DNA of 64,000 nucleotides from Roseateles depolymerans (lineage in GTDB: Bacteria > Pseudomonadota > Gammaproteobacteria > Burkholderiales > Burkholderiaceae_C), in NCBI RefSeq assembly GCF_003387155.1, contig NZ_QUMT01000003.1:620001-684000 (forward strand), given 5' to 3'. The notes beneath the pieces were generated by a model. That model had not been told where the DNA came from. It did not search any database and was given only the letters and a program-made list of their open reading frames with translations. Position numbers and translations under genes: made by a program. Shown here piece after piece: positions 17,468 through 26,735 of this stretch; positions within the stretch are counted from its first letter, which is position 1, and every line of letters starts with the position of its first letter.

Positions 17468-18619
17468 ATGCCTTTCAAGATTTCCTGTCTGTCCTTGTCC
17501 GTTCCCGGCGCGTGCAGTGCTGCGACCACCACATCCACGCCCGCCCGTGCCCGCACGGCCCGCCAGGGCGGGCTCCGTCCCCTCCTGCTGGGCGCCCTGA
17601 TGACGCTCACGGTGACGCTCTCAGGCAGCGCATTCGCGCAGGTCAAGGGCGCGGGGGCCTCGTTCCCCTCCCTGGTCTACGGCCGCTGGGCCGTCGCCTA
17701 CGAAAAGAGCAGCGGCGGCCAGCCCGTGACCTACAAGGCCACCGGCTCGGGCGATGGCGTAAAGCGCATCACCGCCCGCGAGGTGCAATTCGGCGGCAGT
17801 GATTCGCCGCTGTCCGCGGAAGAGCTGGCCAAGCGCCATCTGGTGCAGATTCCGATGCTGGTGGGCGGCATCGTGCCGGTGGTGCAGTTGCCCAGCGTTC
17901 CGGAAGGCCGCCTGCAACTGAGCGGCGAGGTGCTCGCCGACCTGATGGCCGGGCGCATCCGTCAATGGAACGATCCGCGCATCGCAGCGCTGAACCCGGG
18001 CCTTCCCCTGCCCGCCCTGGCCGTGCGGCGCGTGGTGCGGGCGGACAAGTCCGGCACGTCCGAAGGCTTCACCCGCTACCTGAGCGAGGTCTCGCCGGAA
18101 TTCGCGGCGGAGATCGGCGTGAATGCCCAGCCCAAGTGGCCCGGCGAGGTGGAACGGGCCGAAGGCAACGACGGCATGGTCAAGGCCCTGAAGGCAGCGC
18201 CCGGCTCGATCGCCTATGTCAGCTATGACCGGGTGCAGGCGGAGCGGCTCAATGCGGTGAAGCTGCGCAATGCCGCTGGTCAATGGGTGAGCGCCACCGA
18301 AGCGGGCTTCCGGGCCGCCATCGCCGAAAGCGATCTGTCGCGTCGTGGCGATGACCTGGCGTCCCTGATGAACCGGCCCGGCGCCAACAGCTGGCCCATC
18401 ACCATGACCAGTTTCATCCTGATCGACGCCACGCCGCCCAAGGGAGAGGAAGCCTCCCCGGTGATGCGCTTCCTCTACTGGTGCTTCATGCACGGCGACG
18501 ACCTGACCCGCGGCACCGGCTTTGCACCGCTGCCGCTGACGCTTCAGTCGAAGCTGGCCGCTCGCTTTGGCGCCGTGAAGGCGCAGGACGGCAAAGCGCC
18601 GGTCTATCAGGCGATGTAA
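17468..18619 (+). CDS. PstS-like phosphate ABC transporter substrate-binding protein
   Basis: 383 residues from the ATG at 17468, which lies behind a TAGAAT -10-like box; an earlier in-frame ATG at 17417 would precede that box. A long n-region leads into the signal peptide core LLLGALMTLTVTLSGSAFA. The mature protein starts VKGAGASFPS and has the phosphate-binding loops TYKATGSGDG, FGGSDSPLS and ADKSGTSEGFTRYL, with later VERAEGNDGMV. It binds phosphate in the periplasm. No pstC, pstA, pstB or phoU is adjacent, so it is an orphan binding protein or is served by a transporter encoded elsewhere. It converges with pgk. Confidence 0.85.
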   Translation: MPFKISCLSLSVPGACSAATTTSTPARARTARQGGLRPLLLGALMTLTVTLSGSAFAQVKGAGASFPSLVYGRWAVAYEKSSGGQPVTYKATGSGDGVKRITAREVQFGGSDSPLSAEELAKRHLVQIPMLVGGIVPVVQLPSVPEGRLQLSGEVLADLMAGRIRQWNDPRIAALNPGLPLPALAVRRVVRADKSGTSEGFTRYLSEVSPEFAAEIGVNAQPKWPGEVERAEGNDGMVKALKAAPGSIAYVSYDRVQAERLNAVKLRNAAGQWVSATEAGFRAAIAESDLSRRGDDLASLMNRPGANSWPITMTSFILIDATPPKGEEASPVMRFLYWCFMHGDDLTRGTGFAPLPLTLQSKLAARFGAVKAQDGKAPVYQAM

Positions 18620-18626
18620 TCGCAGC

Positions 18627-18642
18627 GGGCCCCGAAGGGCCC
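18627..18642. terminator. GGGCCC hairpin between convergent pstS and pgk
   Basis: GGGCCC pairs with GGGCCC around a CGAA loop, 8 nt after the pstS stop and 8 nt before the pgk stop. The 6-bp all-GC stem could serve both convergent genes. There is no T-run, so it is only a candidate. Confidence 0.4.
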
Positions 18643-18649
18643 TGGATGC

Positions 18650-19843
18650 TCAGCCCGCCGCGCGGCGGCTGAGGATCTCGAAGGCCGGCAAGGTCTTGCC
18701 TTCCAGCACTTCCAGGAAGGCGCCACCGCCGGTGGAGATGTAGCCCACGTCCTTCTCGATGCCGTACTTGGCAATCGCCGCCAGGGTGTCGCCACCGCCG
18801 GCAATGGAGAAGGCGTCCGACGCCGCAATGGCGCGGGCGATGGTCTCGGTGCCCTTGGCGAAGGCATCGAACTCGAACACCCCCACCGGACCGTTCCACA
18901 CCACCGTGCCGGCCGCCTTGAGTTGCTCGGCCAGTTGCGCCGCGGTCTTGGGGCCGATGTCCAGGATCAGGTCATCGTCCGCCACGTCCGTCGCCGCCTT
19001 GACAGTGGCCGGCGCGTCCGCGGCAAAAGCCTTGGCCGTCACCACATCCACCGGAATCGGCACGGCCGCGCCGCGCGCCTTCATGGCTTCGATCACCGCC
19101 TTGGCTTCGTCCACCAGGTCCGGCTCGGCCAGCGATTTGCCGATCTTCAGGCCCGCCGCCAGCATGAAGGTGTTGGCAATGCCGCCGCCCACGATCAGGC
19201 CGTCCACATTGGCCGACAGCGACTTGAGGATGGTCAGCTTGGTCGAGACCTTGGAGCCGGCCACGATGGCCACCAGCGGTCGCTTCGGATTGGCCAGGGC
19301 CTTGGTGATGGCATCGATTTCCGCGGCCAGCAGCGGCCCGGCGCAGGCAATCTTGGCGAACTGCGCGATGCCGTAGGTGGACGCTTCGGCCCGGTGCGCA
19401 GTGCCGAAGGCGTCGTGCACGAAGATGTCGCACAGGGCAGCCATCTTGCGCGAGAGTTCTTCGCTGTTCTTCTTCTCGCCCTTGTTGACGCGGCAGTTCT
19501 CCAGCAGCACGACCTGGCCCGGGGCCACGTCCACGCCGTCCACCCAGTTGGCCTTCAAGGGCACGTCGCGGCCCAGCAGCTCACTCAGGCGACGGGCCAC
19601 CGGGGCCAGCGAGTCTTCCGGCTTGAATTCCCCTTCGGTGGGGCGACCCAGGTGGGAGGTGACCATCACCGCAGCGCCCGCCTTCAGGGCCATCTCGATG
19701 GCGGGAATGCTGGCCCGCACGCGGGTGTCCTCGGTGATCTCGCCCGCGTCATTGAGCGGCACGTTGAGGTCTGCGCGGATGAACACACGCTGCTGGTCGA
19801 CCTTGCCGGCACTGATCAGGTCGGCGAAACGCAAGACATTCAT
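18650..19843 (-). CDS. pgk: Phosphoglycerate kinase
   Basis: 397 residues starting at [14 protein letters not shown]; 12 further in-frame codons upstream are less likely. The 1,3-bisphosphoglycerate site [10 protein letters not shown], the substrate motif SHLGRP, the hinge region and the nucleotide loop ([12 protein letters not shown]) are present in order. It makes ATP from 1,3-bisphosphoglycerate in glycolysis. It is on the minus strand upstream of the maeB-pyk-fba series, with pstS and maeB lying between pgk and pyk. Confidence 0.97.
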   Translation of the reverse strand: MNVLRFADLISAGKVDQQRVFIRADLNVPLNDAGEITEDTRVRASIPAIEMALKAGAAVMVTSHLGRPTEGEFKPEDSLAPVARRLSELLGRDVPLKANWVDGVDVAPGQVVLLENCRVNKGEKKNSEELSRKMAALCDIFVHDAFGTAHRAEASTYGIAQFAKIACAGPLLAAEIDAITKALANPKRPLVAIVAGSKVSTKLTILKSLSANVDGLIVGGGIANTFMLAAGLKIGKSLAEPDLVDEAKAVIEAMKARGAAVPIPVDVVTAKAFAADAPATVKAATDVADDDLILDIGPKTAAQLAEQLKAAGTVVWNGPVGVFEFDAFAKGTETIARAIAASDAFSIAGGGDTLAAIAKYGIEKDVGYISTGGGAFLEVLEGKTLPAFEILSRRAAG

Positions 19844-20008
19844 GGTGGATAGGCTGAAGTTGTGGGAAATCTGCGGCATGAGCCATGCCAGTCGGGGCGA
19901 AGCTTACCAAGAGGCAGAGGCTCGCCCGACGCGGCGCGTGTCCAAAAGCAGGGACTGCACGGGCAGCCCGGCCCGGCCCGGCCAGGGCCAGTGCCCAGGC
20001 TCAAGCGC

Positions 20009-20338
20009 TCACCACCCCAGGCCGATGCGCAGCGACAGCATCACCACCGTGCCGCTGACGATGGTGCCCAGAATGCCGCGCTTCCAGAAGAAGTAGGCCG
20101 TGGCCACCGCAGTGGCGTACAGACGCGCATCCTTCCAGGTGGACACCAGCTCGCCCTGCGTCATGACGATCTCCGGCACGATCACCGCCGCCAGGGCCGC
20201 CAGCGGCGCATACCGCAGGCCGTCCCGCAGCCAGTCGGGCATGGGCACCTCTCGGTCCGGAATGAGGAAGAAGCCGCGGGTCAGCACCGTGATCAGCGCC
20301 ATGCCCGCAATGCCCAGCACCGTTTCCCAGCCGCTCAT
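20009..20338 (-). CDS. azlD: AzlD-family branched-chain amino acid exporter small subunit
   Basis: 109 residues, almost all hydrophobic, with about four helices: WETVLGIAGMALITVLTRG, an LRYAPLAALAAVIVPEI segment and a C-terminal helix pair. The RYAPLAALAAVIVPE region is typical of AzlD. It overlaps azlC by the ATGA 4-nt junction, so the two are translated together. AzlCD pairs export branched-chain amino acids or analogues; the substrate here is not proven. Confidence 0.85.
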   Translation of the reverse strand: MSGWETVLGIAGMALITVLTRGFFLIPDREVPMPDWLRDGLRYAPLAALAAVIVPEIVMTQGELVSTWKDARLYATAVATAYFFWKRGILGTIVSGTVVMLSLRIGLGW

Positions 20339-21072
20339 GCTGCCCTCCCGCCGCGTGCGTCGGTGGCTGGGGCCCAGCGCTCCATCATGAGCCCGGCCGC
20401 CACGGCCGCCGCAATCGCCACCAGGATGTTCAGACGCAGCGGCAGGCCGTAGGCCGCCACCGCCGCACAGGCCGCCACGGCCGCGGACACCCAGGTGTTG
20501 CGGTTGCCCAGCAGCGAATAACTCAGGCCCAGCAGAGCCAGCACGCCGGCAAAGCCCAGACCCCAGTTCGTCGGTATCCGGTCAGCCAGGAAGATGCCGG
20601 CCACAGCGGGTACCTGCCAGGCAAACCAGTTGATCGCCACGCCGCCCCAGAAGTACGGCACCTGCCGCTCCGGGTCGGGTTTCATGTCCGGGAAGCGCTT
20701 GAGGAAGGCGACGTAATTGAGGTCGGCGGCGAAGTAGGCCATCCACAGGCGCTGGCCCCGGGGCAAGGGCGCGAGGTAGTGCCGCCACTGCGTGCTGAAG
20801 ATGACGAAACGCAGGTTGACGCAGAAAGAGGTGGCCCACAGCACCCACAGCGGCGCGCCGCTGGCCAGCAGCGGCAGGGAGGCCAGCTGCGAGCTGCCCG
20901 CAAACACCACCAGGCTCATGAAGAGCGCCATGCCGGCGCTCAGGCCGCTCTTGACCATGGCTACTCCGGTCACCAGCCCCCAGGCGGAAATGCCCAGGGT
21001 GATGCCCAGCATGTCGCGGGCGCCTTGGCGGAATTCAGGATGGCGCCAGTGCGCGGGAAAAAGGTCGGCCAT
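20335..21072 (-). CDS. azlC: AzlC-family branched-chain amino acid exporter large subunit
   Basis: 245 residues with about six to seven membrane helices. The motif GVAMVKSGLSAGMALFMSL, the following VFAGSSQLASLPLL and the FCVNLRFVIFS segment are characteristic of AzlC. It works with AzlD in the inner membrane to export branched-chain amino acids. It is the first gene of a two-gene minus-strand operon. The 171 nt upstream (21073-21243) separate it from the next gene on the same strand and hold nothing else that I recognise. Confidence 0.88.
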   Translation of the reverse strand: MADLFPAHWRHPEFRQGARDMLGITLGISAWGLVTGVAMVKSGLSAGMALFMSLVVFAGSSQLASLPLLASGAPLWVLWATSFCVNLRFVIFSTQWRHYLAPLPRGQRLWMAYFAADLNYVAFLKRFPDMKPDPERQVPYFWGGVAINWFAWQVPAVAGIFLADRIPTNWGLGFAGVLALLGLSYSLLGNRNTWVSAAVAACAAVAAYGLPLRLNILVAIAAAVAAGLMMERWAPATDARGGRAA

Positions 21073-21243
21073 AGCGGGATTGTCGGGCCTGGACTGTCAG
21101 CGGTGTCGTCCCTCGCCCACGCCGGACCCGGGGCAGGTCCGGCATTCGCCCGGCATCGGGGGGAACGGCCGCCGCCCAGCCATGGGCAGGACCTCGACAG
21201 CCGTGCGATGGATGGAAGTTGGGCGGGCTTATCCCGCCCGCGC

Positions 21244-22008
21244 TCAGTCCTTCAGGCGACGCACCGAGCCCGAGCCGGCGTTGGACATGCTGATTTCCGG
21301 GTTGCCCACATAGCCGACGTCGCCAGAGCCCGCGATGCTCACATCCAGTTTGCGGCGGGCCTGGACGGTCACGTCCCCGCTGCCGGCGATGCTGACCTTG
21401 GCGGCTTCCACCGCCAGCTCCCGGGCCTTCACGTCGCCGCTGCCGGTCACGCTGACCGCGAGCACGTTGGCCTTGCCATTGGCCGCGATATCCCCGCTAC
21501 CAGAGACCCGCAGGCCGATGCGGTCGGCTTCGACACCGATCAGGCGGATGTCCCCGCTGCCGGCGATGCTCGCATCCAGGGGGCCGCTGGTCTTCATGCC
21601 CTCGACCCGGATCTCGCCCGATCCGCTGATCGACACGCCGCGCAGGTCCCGCAGCTCGATGGTGATGACCGGCGTGGTGCTGCTGTTGAGGTGATAACCG
21701 CGCTTGGAGGTGACCTCCAGCGTGCGCCCTGCGCGTCCGCTGACCACCTTCGTCTCGAGGTAGGGCTGCAGGTTGCTGTCCGTGCGGACCTCGACCTTGT
21801 CGGCACCGGCCTGGCGCACCATGACCTTGAAGCTGCTGGACAGGGCGACCGCCTCGAAGCTTTCCAGGTCGCGCCGCTCGGTCGTTACGTCCCCGTTGCC
21901 CTCCACCCGCTGGGAACCCCCGATGCTCCAGGACCACGCGTGGGCGGAACCGGCCGCGGCCAGTCCGATCAGCGTGAGGGCGAAGCAGCGGCGTGTGGTC
22001 TTGTTCAT
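21244..22008 (-). CDS. Exported GSGD-repeat protein (GIN/DUF2807 auto-transporter-adhesin-like domain)
   Basis: 254 residues with a signal peptide (CFALTLIGLAAAGSAHA) and AGGAGA upstream. The mature part has the DUF2807 head-GIN pattern: an early DLESFEAVALSSSFKVMV strand, then seven repeats spaced by about 16-22 residues with the core SGSGE/AGSGD/TGSGD/AGSGS, each followed by a beta strand. This predicts a right-handed parallel beta-helix in the periplasm or at the surface. The last repeat is degenerate. Biological roles in this family are poorly known. Confidence 0.85.
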   Translation of the reverse strand: MNKTTRRCFALTLIGLAAAGSAHAWSWSIGGSQRVEGNGDVTTERRDLESFEAVALSSSFKVMVRQAGADKVEVRTDSNLQPYLETKVVSGRAGRTLEVTSKRGYHLNSSTTPVITIELRDLRGVSISGSGEIRVEGMKTSGPLDASIAGSGDIRLIGVEADRIGLRVSGSGDIAANGKANVLAVSVTGSGDVKARELAVEAAKVSIAGSGDVTVQARRKLDVSIAGSGDVGYVGNPEISMSNAGSGSVRRLKD

Positions 22009-22113
22009 GGATGCAATCTCCTGGGATTCGGAATGATCGCATCTTCGGCCCGACCCCCAGCAGGGGGCCAGCCCCGGGTGACGAACTGCAAGGGCGCGGG
22101 GATGAACTGCTCG

Positions 22114-22713
22114 TCAGCCCTTGCTCTTTGTGCCCTTGTCGGACTTTTCAGCCTTGTCGGCTTTCTCCCCCTTGGCCGACTTGGCAGGAGGCTCGTCCTC
22201 CTCGGCCTGCGAGGCGCTGTCCGCCGGTTTGCTGGCCGCACCGTGCGCCACGACCGGCCGGGTGCCCTCCAGCTTGTTCTCGCGCATGTATTCGTCCATC
22301 TCGCGCCAGCCGTCGTACACCGCCGCCTTCTGGGCCTTGGGATTGAGGGCGTAGCAGTCCTCGATGGCCCGCATCGCATTGCGGCAGGCGCCACCGATGG
22401 CCTTGCCCTCGGCCTCCTTGGCCGCCGCCACCTTGGCCGGGTCCTCGATGCCGAGCTGGTCGCAGCCGGACAGCAGTATCGCCACGCCCAGCGCGGAGGG
22501 CAGCAGACCCAAACGCAGGCGCCGGTGAGAACGGCTGCGGGCCGCCGGCAGGGTTGCCGACGCCGAACCCGCCGCATGAACAGCCGCGTGAACAGCCGCA
22601 GGAACAGGAACAGGAGAGGAAACAGAAACGGGCCCCATGTCGGAGCCCGCAGGATCAGCCACCGCGTCGGGAATGCGGTGGGGGGAGGACAGGGGCCAGC
22701 TCAGCTTCATCAT
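22114..22713 (-). CDS. Hypothetical lipoprotein with Lys/Glu/Ser-rich tail
   Basis: 199 residues in the longest frame. A lipobox (ALGVAILLSGC) ends a hydrophobic stretch near residue 84, so about 60 residues come before the signal peptide. That is unusual and suggests the true start is later, possibly the ATG of MGPVSVSS, or that the N-terminus is extended. After the lipid-accepting Cys comes a short helical domain (ACRNAMRAIEDCYALNPKAQ) with two further cysteines that could pair. The last 45 residues are a charged low-complexity tail (KSAKGEKADKAEKSDKGTKS). I recognise no known function. Confidence 0.6.
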   Translation of the reverse strand: MMKLSWPLSSPHRIPDAVADPAGSDMGPVSVSSPVPVPAAVHAAVHAAGSASATLPAARSRSHRRLRLGLLPSALGVAILLSGCDQLGIEDPAKVAAAKEAEGKAIGGACRNAMRAIEDCYALNPKAQKAAVYDGWREMDEYMRENKLEGTRPVVAHGAASKPADSASQAEEDEPPAKSAKGEKADKAEKSDKGTKSKG

Positions 22714-22751
22714 GTCGATATCGGCCGGGCGAGGCGCCCCTTGAGCCGCAG

Positions 22752-23597
22752 TTACCGGCGCACCATCGCCATCAGGCGCGCAATGCGCTCCTCGGTCGAG
22801 GGGTGCGTGCTGAACAGGCCCCGCAGCCCACCGCCCGAGAGCGGGTTCATGATCATCATCTGGGCCGTTTCCGGATGGCGTTCGGTGGTCTCCAGAGGAA
22901 TGCCCTGAGCATACCGGTGGATCTTGTCCAGCGCAGCGGCCAGCGCCTGCGGGTCGCCGGAGATTTCCGCACCGCCGCGGTCGGCTTCAAATTCACGGGC
23001 CCGGCTGATGGCCATCTGGATCAGGCTGGCCGCGATCGGCGCCAGCAGCGCCACCAGCAGACCCACCAGCGGGTTGGCCGGACGGCCTTCACTGTCGCGA
23101 CCGCTGAAGAACATGGCGAAGTTGGCCAGGGCGGAGATGGCACCCGCCATCGTGGCGCTGATGGTAGAGATCAGGATGTCCCGATGCTTCACGTGGGCCA
23201 GTTCATGCGCCATCACGCCGCGCAGCTCACGCTCGCTCAGCACCCGCAGGATGCCGGTGGTGGCCGCCACCGCCGCGTTGGCCGGGTTGCGGCCGGTGGC
23301 GAAGGCGTTGGGCGCGTCTTCCTGGATCAGGTAGACCTTGGGCATCGGCAGCTGCGCACGCTGCGCCAGTTCCTGCACCATGCGGTAGAACTGCGGCGCG
23401 CTGCGCTCGTCCACCTCCTGGGCGTTGTACATCTTCAGCACCAGCTTGTCCGAGAACCAGTAGCTGAAGAAGTTCATGGCCAGCGCGAACACCAGCGCCA
23501 GCATCATGCCCTGCTGTCCTCCGATGACGGACCCGATCACCATGAAGAGCGCGGTGATCGCGGCCATCAGGATGGCGGTCTTCATCAGGTTGAACAT
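22752..23597 (-). CDS. htpX: HtpX zinc metalloprotease (inner membrane)
   Basis: 281 residues starting at [13 protein letters not shown], directly behind GAGGAGATTGCC. Two N-terminal membrane helices lead to the M48 catalytic motif [12 protein letters not shown] (HExxH), two more helices, and a downstream Glu ligand in FEADRGGAE. It degrades misfolded membrane proteins together with FtsH. The neighbouring order htpX-fmt-def-LysM-dprA-smg is common in Burkholderiales. Upstream (23598-23829) is a 232-nt gap with the 12-mer CCCGGGCTCGGG repeated twice at 23781-23804. Confidence 0.96.
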   Translation of the reverse strand: MFNLMKTAILMAAITALFMVIGSVIGGQQGMMLALVFALAMNFFSYWFSDKLVLKMYNAQEVDERSAPQFYRMVQELAQRAQLPMPKVYLIQEDAPNAFATGRNPANAAVAATTGILRVLSERELRGVMAHELAHVKHRDILISTISATMAGAISALANFAMFFSGRDSEGRPANPLVGLLVALLAPIAASLIQMAISRAREFEADRGGAEISGDPQALAAALDKIHRYAQGIPLETTERHPETAQMMIMNPLSGGGLRGLFSTHPSTEERIARLMAMVRR

Positions 23598-23829
23598 GGC
23601 AATCTCCTCAATCCTCACAGCAGATGGAATGGACCCAGTGCACAGTACACCGTCCTGAGGAACCATGTGACGGCAATACCGGCCACTTCAAGTCGGCCCG
23701 GCCTGATGACACCATCGGAATACACGAAGTTGGTTCGTTGAAGACCTCGGAAATTCCGCAAGCCGCCGGCGGGTCTCAGGCCCGGGCTCGGGCCCGGGCT
23801 CGGGCTCCAGCGAGGGCTGGGGCCTAGGC

Positions 23830-24828
23830 TCAGCCCAGCCGCTCCCCAGGTTTGAGCGGCCGCGACTGCAGGAAGGCCGCCGCAGGCAGGCGCTTGCCGC
23901 CGGCGCGCTGAAGCTCCAGCAGGCGCACCGCCCCTTCGCCGCAGGCCACCACCGGTCCTTCGGGAGACACCGCCAGCACCTCGCCGGGGTCGCCGGAGCG
24001 CCCTTGGCCATCCGCCACCTCGGCACGCCAGACCTTGAGCGCTTCGCCCTCCAATTGCGCCACGCCGCCCGGGAAGGGGTCGAAGGCGCGCAAGCGGCGG
24101 GCAATCTGCTCCGCGCTGTCGCTCCAGCGGATCTGGCTCTCGGCCTTGTCGATCTTGTGGGCGTAGGTGACACCCTCCTCCGGCTGGCGCCTGGGTTGCA
24201 GACGGCCGGTCGCAGCCTGCACCAGCGCCGCGATGATCAGCTTGCCCCCCAATGCCGCCAGGCGGTCATGCAGCCGGGCGGTGGTGTCGTCAGCGGCAAT
24301 CGGCTCGCGCGCTTCGAGCAGCATGTCGCCGGTGTCCAGGCCCTCGTCCATCTGCATGATGGTGATGCCGGTCTGCGCGTCGCCGGCCTCGATGGCCCGA
24401 TGGATGGGGGCGGCACCGCGCCAGCGCGGCAGCAGCGAAGCATGGATGTTCAGGCACCCCAGGCGCGGCGTGGTCAGCACCCAGGCCGGCAGGATGAGGC
24501 CATAGGCGGCCACCACGAGCACGTCCAGGCGGGCAGCTTCCAGAGCCGCGCGACCGGCCTGCGCCTCGTCCGGGAACTTGCCGTCCAGGCGCAGGCTCCG
24601 CGGCTGTGCCACCGGCAGCTGATGCTGCACAGCCAGTTGCTTGACCGGAGACGCCTGCAGCTTCATGCCGCGGCCGGCCGGACGGTCGGGCTGGCTCAAG
24701 ACCAGCGGCACGGTCACGCCGGCCTCCAGCAGCGCGGCCAGCGCCACGGCCGCGAACTCGGGCGTGCCCGCAAAACCCACGCGCAGACCGCGCAGGGCAC
24801 TCAGGTCGTCCGGGGACAGGCCTTGCAT
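23830..24828 (-). CDS. fmt: Methionyl-tRNA formyltransferase
   Basis: 332 residues. The formyl-transferase core is clear: [14 protein letters not shown] at the start, [13 protein letters not shown], then [20 protein letters not shown] with the catalytic His, and [11 protein letters not shown]. The C-terminal tRNA-binding domain follows. It formylates initiator methionyl-tRNA. The start codon overlaps the def stop by one base (TGATG), so the two are translationally coupled. Two initiator tRNA genes lie elsewhere in this window. Confidence 0.97.
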   Translation of the reverse strand: MQGLSPDDLSALRGLRVGFAGTPEFAAVALAALLEAGVTVPLVLSQPDRPAGRGMKLQASPVKQLAVQHQLPVAQPRSLRLDGKFPDEAQAGRAALEAARLDVLVVAAYGLILPAWVLTTPRLGCLNIHASLLPRWRGAAPIHRAIEAGDAQTGITIMQMDEGLDTGDMLLEAREPIAADDTTARLHDRLAALGGKLIIAALVQAATGRLQPRRQPEEGVTYAHKIDKAESQIRWSDSAEQIARRLRAFDPFPGGVAQLEGEALKVWRAEVADGQGRSGDPGEVLAVSPEGPVVACGEGAVRLLELQRAGGKRLPAAAFLQSRPLKPGERLG

Positions 24829-25343
24829 CAGCGGACCTTGGCGTCTTCGCGTGCTTTTTTCACGAGCTTGGTCTTGATGCGCTCCCGTTTCAGGGGGCTC
24901 AGGTATTCCACGAACACCTTGCCGGCCAGATGATCCATCTCATGCTGGACGCAGACGGACAGCAGGCCTTCGGCATCGAACTGGAAGGTGTTGCCGTCGC
25001 GGTCCAGGGCCTGGACGGTGACCTTGCGGTGGCGCATGACCTTGTCGTAGATGGTGGGCACCGACAGGCAGCCCTCCTCACCTTCGATGAGGTCGTCGCT
25101 CTTGAAGACCAGCTCCGGATTGACCAGCACCAGCGGCTGATTGCGCTCTTCCGAGACATCCATCACGAGAACGCGCTCATGCACATCCACCTGCGTGGCG
25201 GCCAGGCCCACCCCTTCGGCGGCATACATGGTCTCGAGCATGTCGTCCGCCAGTTGGCGGATGCGGTCGTCCACCGCTGCCACAGGCTGGGCCACGGTAT
25301 GCAGGCGAGGATCGGGATAACGAAGAATGTTGAGTTTGGACAT
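24828..25343 (-). CDS. def: Peptide deformylase
   Basis: 171 residues starting at [15 protein letters not shown]; the open frame extends 19 codons upstream but this start fits the family. Motif 1 GVGLAATQV, motif 2 EEGCLSVP (metal Cys) and motif 3 [12 protein letters not shown] (HEMDH, metal His and catalytic Glu) are all intact. It removes the formyl group from new proteins. It pairs with fmt downstream and is divergent from the LysM-protein gene, with a shared 214-nt intergenic region. Confidence 0.97.
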   Translation of the reverse strand: MSKLNILRYPDPRLHTVAQPVAAVDDRIRQLADDMLETMYAAEGVGLAATQVDVHERVLVMDVSEERNQPLVLVNPELVFKSDDLIEGEEGCLSVPTIYDKVMRHRKVTVQALDRDGNTFQFDAEGLLSVCVQHEMDHLAGKVFVEYLSPLKRERIKTKLVKKAREDAKVR

Positions 25344-25557
25344 GTTGAAGACCTGTGCGCTTGTGGACACAACACAACGCCGGTTTGTAAGGGCTTGCAA
25401 GCGGGGGCGGCTCCCTTCATTGCGGGTACCCCTGAATCTGGGCAGAATCGCCGCCAGCGTTCAGCGGATTTTCGCCGATTTGGGATCTACCGCCGCTCGT
25501 TCGCTGAAAGCGCCACTGGCCACGAGGGGCCTTCACTACGGCGATGGAGAACAAGGA

Positions 25558-26712
25558 ATGACGCAACGGCGGCCGCTGGGCTTGACGACCATTTATGCAG
25601 CGCTGCTCGCCGGCGCTCTCATCAGCGCCCCTGCACTGGCGGCTGGTGATTACCCCATCACGCCCAAGCAGCGTGAAACCGCCCAGAAGGTGGCTCAGGC
25701 CGGCGTTCCGCTGTCGGAGCTGGCCCCCAATGCGCCGGACACCTACACCGTCAAGCGCGGTGACACGCTGTGGGCCATCTCGAGCCTGTTCCTGAAGTCT
25801 CCGTGGCGCTGGCCCGAGCTCTGGGGCATGAACGACGACCAGATCAAGAACCCCCACCTGATCTACCCCGGCCAGGTGCTGGTGCTGGTCAAGGCCGACG
25901 GCCGCGCCCGCCTGCAACTGGGCCGCGACGTCACCGGCGGCACCAACGGCGATGTGAAGCTGTCGCCGCGCGTGCGCTCCACCAGCCTGGATGACGGCTC
26001 CATCGCCTCCATCCCGCAGCACCTGATCGAGCCGTTCCTGAACGAAGCGATCGTGCTGAACACCGACGAACTCGCCACCGCGCCCCGCATCGTCGCCGCC
26101 CAGGAGAACCGGGTGTGGATGACCAAGGGCGAGCTGGCCTATGCCCGCGGCGAATTCACCGGCGACTCGGAATACCGCATCTTCCGCAAGGCCAAGCCGC
26201 TGGTGGACCCGGTCACCAAGGAAGTGCTGGGCTATGAGGCTGCTTATGTCGGCACCGCCGATGTGGTGCGCCCGGGCAGCAATGCCGGCGGCGCGCAGGA
26301 AGTGCCCACCACGCTGAAGATCGGCGTGGCGCGCCAGGAAGTGGGCGTGGGCGACCGCCTGGCCCCCATCCCGGCCCGCGGCTACACCAGCTACATGCCC
26401 CATGCCCCGTCGGGCCCGGTGGACGGCCTGATCGTCTCGGTCTACGGCGACGCCATCAACGCCGGCCAGAACCAGATCGTGGCGCTGAACCGCGGTTCGG
26501 CCAACGGCATGGAAAAGGGCCACGTGCTGGCCCTGTGGCGCACCGGCCGCGTGGTGCGGGACGGCACGACCGAAGCCAATGACGCCATCCGCCTGCCGGA
26601 TGAACGCCACGGCTCGCTGTTCGTGTTCCAGGTCTTCGACCGGGTGTCCTACGCCCTGGTGCTGACCGTGCAGGAGCCGGTGACCGCCGGCGACCGCTTC
26701 ACCCAGCCTTAG
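25558..26712 (+). CDS. Exported LysM-domain protein
   Basis: 384 residues starting at MTQRRPLGLTTIY with AAGGA just ahead. A signal peptide (ALLAGALISAPALAAG) is followed by one LysM domain at about residues 60-105 (YTVKRGDTLWAISSLFLKSP, then NPHLIYPGQVLVL). The remaining 270 residues have no motif that I recognise. The protein should bind peptidoglycan in the periplasm. It is the first plus-strand gene of a unit with dprA (23 nt later) and is divergent from def. This gene order is common in Burkholderiales. Confidence 0.9.
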   Translation: MTQRRPLGLTTIYAALLAGALISAPALAAGDYPITPKQRETAQKVAQAGVPLSELAPNAPDTYTVKRGDTLWAISSLFLKSPWRWPELWGMNDDQIKNPHLIYPGQVLVLVKADGRARLQLGRDVTGGTNGDVKLSPRVRSTSLDDGSIASIPQHLIEPFLNEAIVLNTDELATAPRIVAAQENRVWMTKGELAYARGEFTGDSEYRIFRKAKPLVDPVTKEVLGYEAAYVGTADVVRPGSNAGGAQEVPTTLKIGVARQEVGVGDRLAPIPARGYTSYMPHAPSGPVDGLIVSVYGDAINAGQNQIVALNRGSANGMEKGHVLALWRTGRVVRDGTTEANDAIRLPDERHGSLFVFQVFDRVSYALVLTVQEPVTAGDRFTQP

Positions 26713-26735
26713 TCGGCTTCCCCGACGCCCCCGCG

